Shown here: in pieces, positions 61,520 to 64,000 of the stretch
Layout: the number at the start of each line of letters is the position of its first letter
How positions within the stretch are numbered: position 1 is the first letter of the stretch
DNA from: Flavobacteriaceae bacterium
GTDB taxonomy: Bacteria; Bacteroidota; Bacteroidia; Flavobacteriales; Flavobacteriaceae
Length of the DNA stretch: 64,000 bases
Direction of reading: 5' to 3'
Assembly: GCA_002862805.1 (NCBI GenBank)
Contig: PKEA01000028.1
Location: 1 to 64,000 of the forward strand
The notes under the pieces: model-generated
Told to the model about the DNA's origin: nothing
Database searches by the model: none
What the model saw: only the letters and a program-made list of their open reading frames with translations
Translations under genes and position numbers: made by a program

Positions 61520-61554
61520 AAAAAAGCCTCGTAATCTTATTACGAGGCTTTTTT
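61520..61554. terminator. Bidirectional terminator between the small gene and nth
   Basis: AAAAAGCCTCGTAAT, loop CTT, ATTACGAGGCTTTTTT. It starts at the stop of the 47-residue gene and covers the last codons of nth, so it ends both transcripts. Confidence 0.9.
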
Positions 61555-62196
61555 GTTATATTCGTTTAATATCGATTTTCTACCAATAGTTTTAGTGATA
61601 ATATCTTTCTCTAAATCCCAACCACGTGCTGGGGAATATTCTCTACCGTACCAAATAATTTGTAAGTGTAAATCGTTCCAAAGTTTTTCAGGGAAAATGC
61701 GTTTTGCATCTTTTTCAGTTTGCTGAACATTTTTACCATTGGTTAAATTCCATCGGTACATTAATCTGTGAATGTGCGTGTCAACTGGAAATGCAGGAAC
61801 TCCAAACGCTTGACTCATAACAACACTTGCTGTTTTATGTCCAACGGCTGGTAATTCTTCTAAAGCTTCAAAGCTTTGAGGAACTTCTCCATTATGTTTG
61901 TCAATTAATATATGTGATAATCCGTGAATTCCTTTTGATTTCATAGGAGAAAGTCCGCAAGGTTTTATAATTTCCTTAATTTCTTCCACACTCATTTTTA
62001 TCATATCATACGGATTATCAGCCTTTGCAAACAAAAGTGGTGTAATTTGATTAACTCTTACATCTGTACACTGAGCAGAAAGTAAAACGGCAATCAATAA
62101 GGTGTATGGATCTTTATGATCTAAAGGAATTGGAATCTCTGGATATAATTCGTTTAACGTATTTATAACAAATGTTACTTTTTCGTTCTTTGTCAT
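61540..62196 (-). CDS. nth: Endonuclease III, iron-sulfur cluster missing
   Basis: A DNA glycosylase/AP lyase for oxidised pyrimidines. I use the start at 62196 (MTKNEKVTFVINTLNELYP) since an ATG at 62232 would place the promoter element inside the gene. The 218-residue protein has the helix-hairpin-helix LPAVGHKTASVV with catalytic K121 and catalytic D139 in FPVDTHIHR. In the usual family four C-terminal cysteines hold a [4Fe-4S] cluster; here the C-terminal part (LHLQIIWYGREYSPARGWDLEKD) has none. So the enzyme should be cluster-free. Confidence 0.93.
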   Translation of the reverse strand: MTKNEKVTFVINTLNELYPEIPIPLDHKDPYTLLIAVLLSAQCTDVRVNQITPLLFAKADNPYDMIKMSVEEIKEIIKPCGLSPMKSKGIHGLSHILIDKHNGEVPQSFEALEELPAVGHKTASVVMSQAFGVPAFPVDTHIHRLMYRWNLTNGKNVQQTEKDAKRIFPEKLWNDLHLQIIWYGREYSPARGWDLEKDIITKTIGRKSILNEYNKKAS

Positions 62197-62229
62197 TTTT
62201 GTACTTTTATAGTTTATTACAACTTTTAA

Positions 62230-62237
62230 CAAAGTTA
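62230..62237 (-). promoter_or_regulatory. -7 promoter element of nth
   Basis: The minus strand reads TAACTTTG (TAnnTTTG), 34 bases before the chosen ATG at 62196. It lies within the would-be extended start region, supporting the shorter nth. Confidence 0.5.
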
Positions 62238-62266
62238 CACTTAATACAAATTAAACAAAATATAAA

Positions 62267-62719
62267 ATGACAACTTTAAAAATAGGAGATAAGGCTCCAA
62301 ATTTTTCAGCATTAGATCAAAACGGAAAACAACATTCTTTATCTGATTATAAAGGAAAAAAATTAGTAGTTTTCTTTTATCCAAAAGCAAGTACGCCTGG
62401 TTGTACGGCTGAAGCATGTGATTTAAGAGATAATTTTGAACGCTTTAAAGCAAATAATTATGAAATTCTTGGAGTTAGTGCTGATAGTGCTAAACGCCAA
62501 GCAAATTTTATTGAGAAAAATAAATTACCTTTTCCGCTTTTAGCTGACGAAGAAAAATCGGTTATTGAGGCATTTGGTGTTTGGGGACCAAAAAAATTTA
62601 TGGGTAAAGAGTATGATGGAATTCATAGAACTACTTTTGTAATTGATGAAAATGGTATTTTAACTGATGTTATTGAGAAAGTAAAAACAAAAGCCCACGC
62701 AGAACAAATACTAGATTAA
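62267..62719 (+). CDS. bcp: Thioredoxin-dependent peroxiredoxin (Bcp type)
   Basis: Reduces hydrogen peroxide and organic peroxides with electrons from thioredoxin, in the cytoplasm. The 150-residue protein has the peroxidatic cysteine C46 in KASTPGCTAEACDLRD and the resolving C51 five residues on, the BCP-type pattern. Family blocks LVVFFYPK, ILGVSADSAKRQANFIEKN and PFPLLADEEKSVIEAFGVWG, then RTTFVIDENG, are present. It is divergent from nth and ends at a terminator. Confidence 0.96.
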   Translation: MTTLKIGDKAPNFSALDQNGKQHSLSDYKGKKLVVFFYPKASTPGCTAEACDLRDNFERFKANNYEILGVSADSAKRQANFIEKNKLPFPLLADEEKSVIEAFGVWGPKKFMGKEYDGIHRTTFVIDENGILTDVIEKVKTKAHAEQILD

Positions 62720-62720
62720 T

Positions 62721-62749
62721 AAAAAATCCCGCAATTGCGGGATTTTTTT
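62721..62749. terminator. Bidirectional terminator after bcp
   Basis: AAAAAATCCCGC, loop AATT, GCGGGATTTTTTT. A perfect 12-bp stem with runs at both sides; it ends bcp (+) and the convergent gene at 62748 (-). Confidence 0.9.
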
Positions 62750-64000
62750 AGTTTGTTTTTTCTGCTATTTGTTTTGTAGGATCATAACCAAACAAATTGT
62801 GCGTTTTTATAATTTCAGAAATACCTTCAGGAAGCATTTCTTCCCAACCTTCTTCGTTATTGGTAATCATTTTTAGTACTTTTCTAGAAAATATTTCTAG
62901 ATTTTTTTCTTCAAAATCTTCAATATCAACTACTTTACCATTAAATTTAAAGAACTTATACAACTCTTTCATTCTTGGATGTACTTTTAAATTATCTGAA
63001 TTGATAATTGATCCATCCTCATCTTTCATAGGATACAAGTATACTTTTAAATCTCTATAGAATAATTTACCAAAAGCTTCCAGAATACCTCCAGATAAAT
63101 GGCGGTAATATTTTTCGTCAAATATATCTACAAGATTATTAACTCCCATTGCAAGCCCCATGCGAGCTTTTGTATAATTAGAAAAATATTCTACTACTTT
63201 AAAGTATTCTTGGAAATTAGAAATCATTACTGTTTGTCCTAGAGAACAAAGTAATTCTGCTCTATCTAAAAAGTCTCTCTCATCAATTTCACCTTCAGCT
63301 TTTAAGTTAGATAGGGTAATTTCAAAAATCACAAATGTATTTTCTTTATCAACTTTTTTCTCTTCAATAAACATGTTATATGACTTCTTAAACATGTTCA
63401 TATTTACCTTAGTAACAGGCCTAAAACTTCCTCTTAAAGCTAAAATATTTTTTTTGTATAAAACAGCAGCTGGTAAAATATTATTTCCATCTGGACCAAA
63501 CATTACAGCATCGGTCATACCATTTTTAACTAATTGCAAACTCATTAAGCGATTATCAACTTCGGCAAAACGAGGTCCAGAGAAATTAATGGTATCAATT
63601 TCTAACTGATCTTTATCTAAATGATCGTATAAATAGCGTAATAATTTTTTTGGATCGTTGTATTTATAAAATGCACCATAAATTAAATTTACACCTAAAA
63701 TACCAAGAGTTTCTTGTTGTAGTTTAGCATCTGTTTCCTTAAAACGGATATGTAATAAAATTTCATTATACTCTTCATTTGGTTCTACTTGATAGCGTAT
63801 TCCTACCCAACCGTGCCCTTTATATTGTTTTGCAAAATCTATTGTAGCAACTGTATTTGCGTAAGTAAAGAATAATTTATTAGGATGTTTATCTCTTAAT
63901 AAACGCTCTTCCATTAAGTTAGATTCATGCGAAAGCATTTTTCGCAATCTACTTTCGGTTACATATCGTCCATCATCTTCTACACCATAAATAGCATCAC
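62748..64000 (-). CDS. Conserved Bacteroidota protein, 5' end beyond window
   Basis: The frame stays open through the right edge, so the first residues are outside; reading on past the TTG at 63947 gives DAIYGVEDDGRYVTESRLRKMLSHESN without a stop. At least 417 residues are visible. The protein is soluble, with alpha/beta segments GHGWVGIRYQVEPNEEYNEILLHIRFKE, TDAVMFGPDGNNILPAAVLY, TFVIFEITLSNLKAEGEIDERDFLDRAELLCSLGQTVMIS. I recognise the sequence as conserved in Flavobacteriaceae, where automatic labels disagree, and I cannot give a function. Confidence 0.75.
   Translation of the reverse strand, partial: DAIYGVEDDGRYVTESRLRKMLSHESNLMEERLLRDKHPNKLFFTYANTVATIDFAKQYKGHGWVGIRYQVEPNEEYNEILLHIRFKETDAKLQQETLGILGVNLIYGAFYKYNDPKKLLRYLYDHLDKDQLEIDTINFSGPRFAEVDNRLMSLQLVKNGMTDAVMFGPDGNNILPAAVLYKKNILALRGSFRPVTKVNMNMFKKSYNMFIEEKKVDKENTFVIFEITLSNLKAEGEIDERDFLDRAELLCSLGQTVMISNFQEYFKVVEYFSNYTKARMGLAMGVNNLVDIFDEKYYRHLSGGILEAFGKLFYRDLKVYLYPMKDEDGSIINSDNLKVHPRMKELYKFFKFNGKVVDIEDFEEKNLEIFSRKVLKMITNNEEGWEEMLPEGISEIIKTHNLFGYDPTKQIAEKTN

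Noticed and set aside
1-64000. tRNA, rRNA or transposase genes
   Set aside because: No cloverleaf-like GC-rich segments, rRNA signatures or transposase motifs were seen; a tRNAscan-SE or Infernal run would be decisive.

Overview
The window looks like core chromosome of a Flavobacterium-like member of the Bacteroidota (family Flavobacteriaceae). The DNA is strongly AT-rich. At least fifteen genes have a Bacteroidota-type -7 promoter element (TAnnTTTG) shortly upstream. A large leucine-rich-repeat protein ends in a type IX secretion (T9SS type A) sorting domain. Several families typical of the phylum appear (DUF5723, DUF1599, the BT_3928-like DoxX protein, a DUF779/aldehyde dehydrogenase pair). 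I found no rRNA, tRNA, prophage, transposase gene or CRISPR array. Species-level identity cannot be read from the sequence alone.

Layout. 1-5.2 kb: a cut-off SulP transporter, coaD, a tandem pair of small exported thioredoxin-fold-like proteins, a zinc-ribbon membrane protein and ddl on the minus strand, then divergent PASTA and RluD-type genes. 5.2-12.7 kb: a DEAD-box RNA helicase with a structured leader, a zinc metallopeptidase, a DUF5723 protein, a membrane protein, a second pseudouridine synthase, panB and nhaD. 12.7-19.3 kb: two small genes, sdaA, dnaK with a sigma-54-like promoter, and a sodium:solute symporter. 19.3-25.4 kb: a 34-residue membrane micro-protein and a PIG-L deacetylase (same operon as the symporter), then a tightly overlapping mscS-maf-ubiA group, a 16-copy heptamer tandem repeat, a KdsC-like phosphatase and a DUF2520 protein. 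25.5-34.6 kb: the LRR/T9SS protein, pheT, an aldehyde dehydrogenase-DUF779-AraC module, and a bestrophin. 34.6-48.8 kb: recG with a SecD-P1-like exported protein, an M1 peptidase plus patatin pair, a uvrD/pcrA helicase, a Sua5/YrdC protein, yebC, gcvT and hutH. 48.9-50.6 kb: a small accessory patch with REP-like inverted repeats, a duplicated gene end and PH-like membrane proteins. 50.6-56.8 kb: tpiA, a TlpA-like protein, a DoxX protein, DUF1599, folP and rlmH. 56.8-64 kb: an unknown gene flanked by inverted repeats, uvrA, an ECF sigma factor with a 47-residue follower gene, nth, bcp, and a conserved gene running off the end.

Most genes are housekeeping: cofactors (coaD, panB, folP), cell envelope (ddl, KdsC-like, PASTA), translation (pheT, RluD-type enzymes, rlmH, Sua5/YrdC), DNA repair (recG, uvrD/pcrA, uvrA, nth), stress (dnaK, bcp) and amino-acid breakdown (sdaA, gcvT, hutH). 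I did not see a clear new defence or secretion system. The most interesting points are the micro-protein between the symporter and the PIG-L deacetylase, the structured helicase leader, the heptamer VNTR, the REP-like patch with its gene remnant, the sigma-54-like dnaK promoter, the lone SecD-P1-like protein and the iron-sulfur-less endonuclease III.
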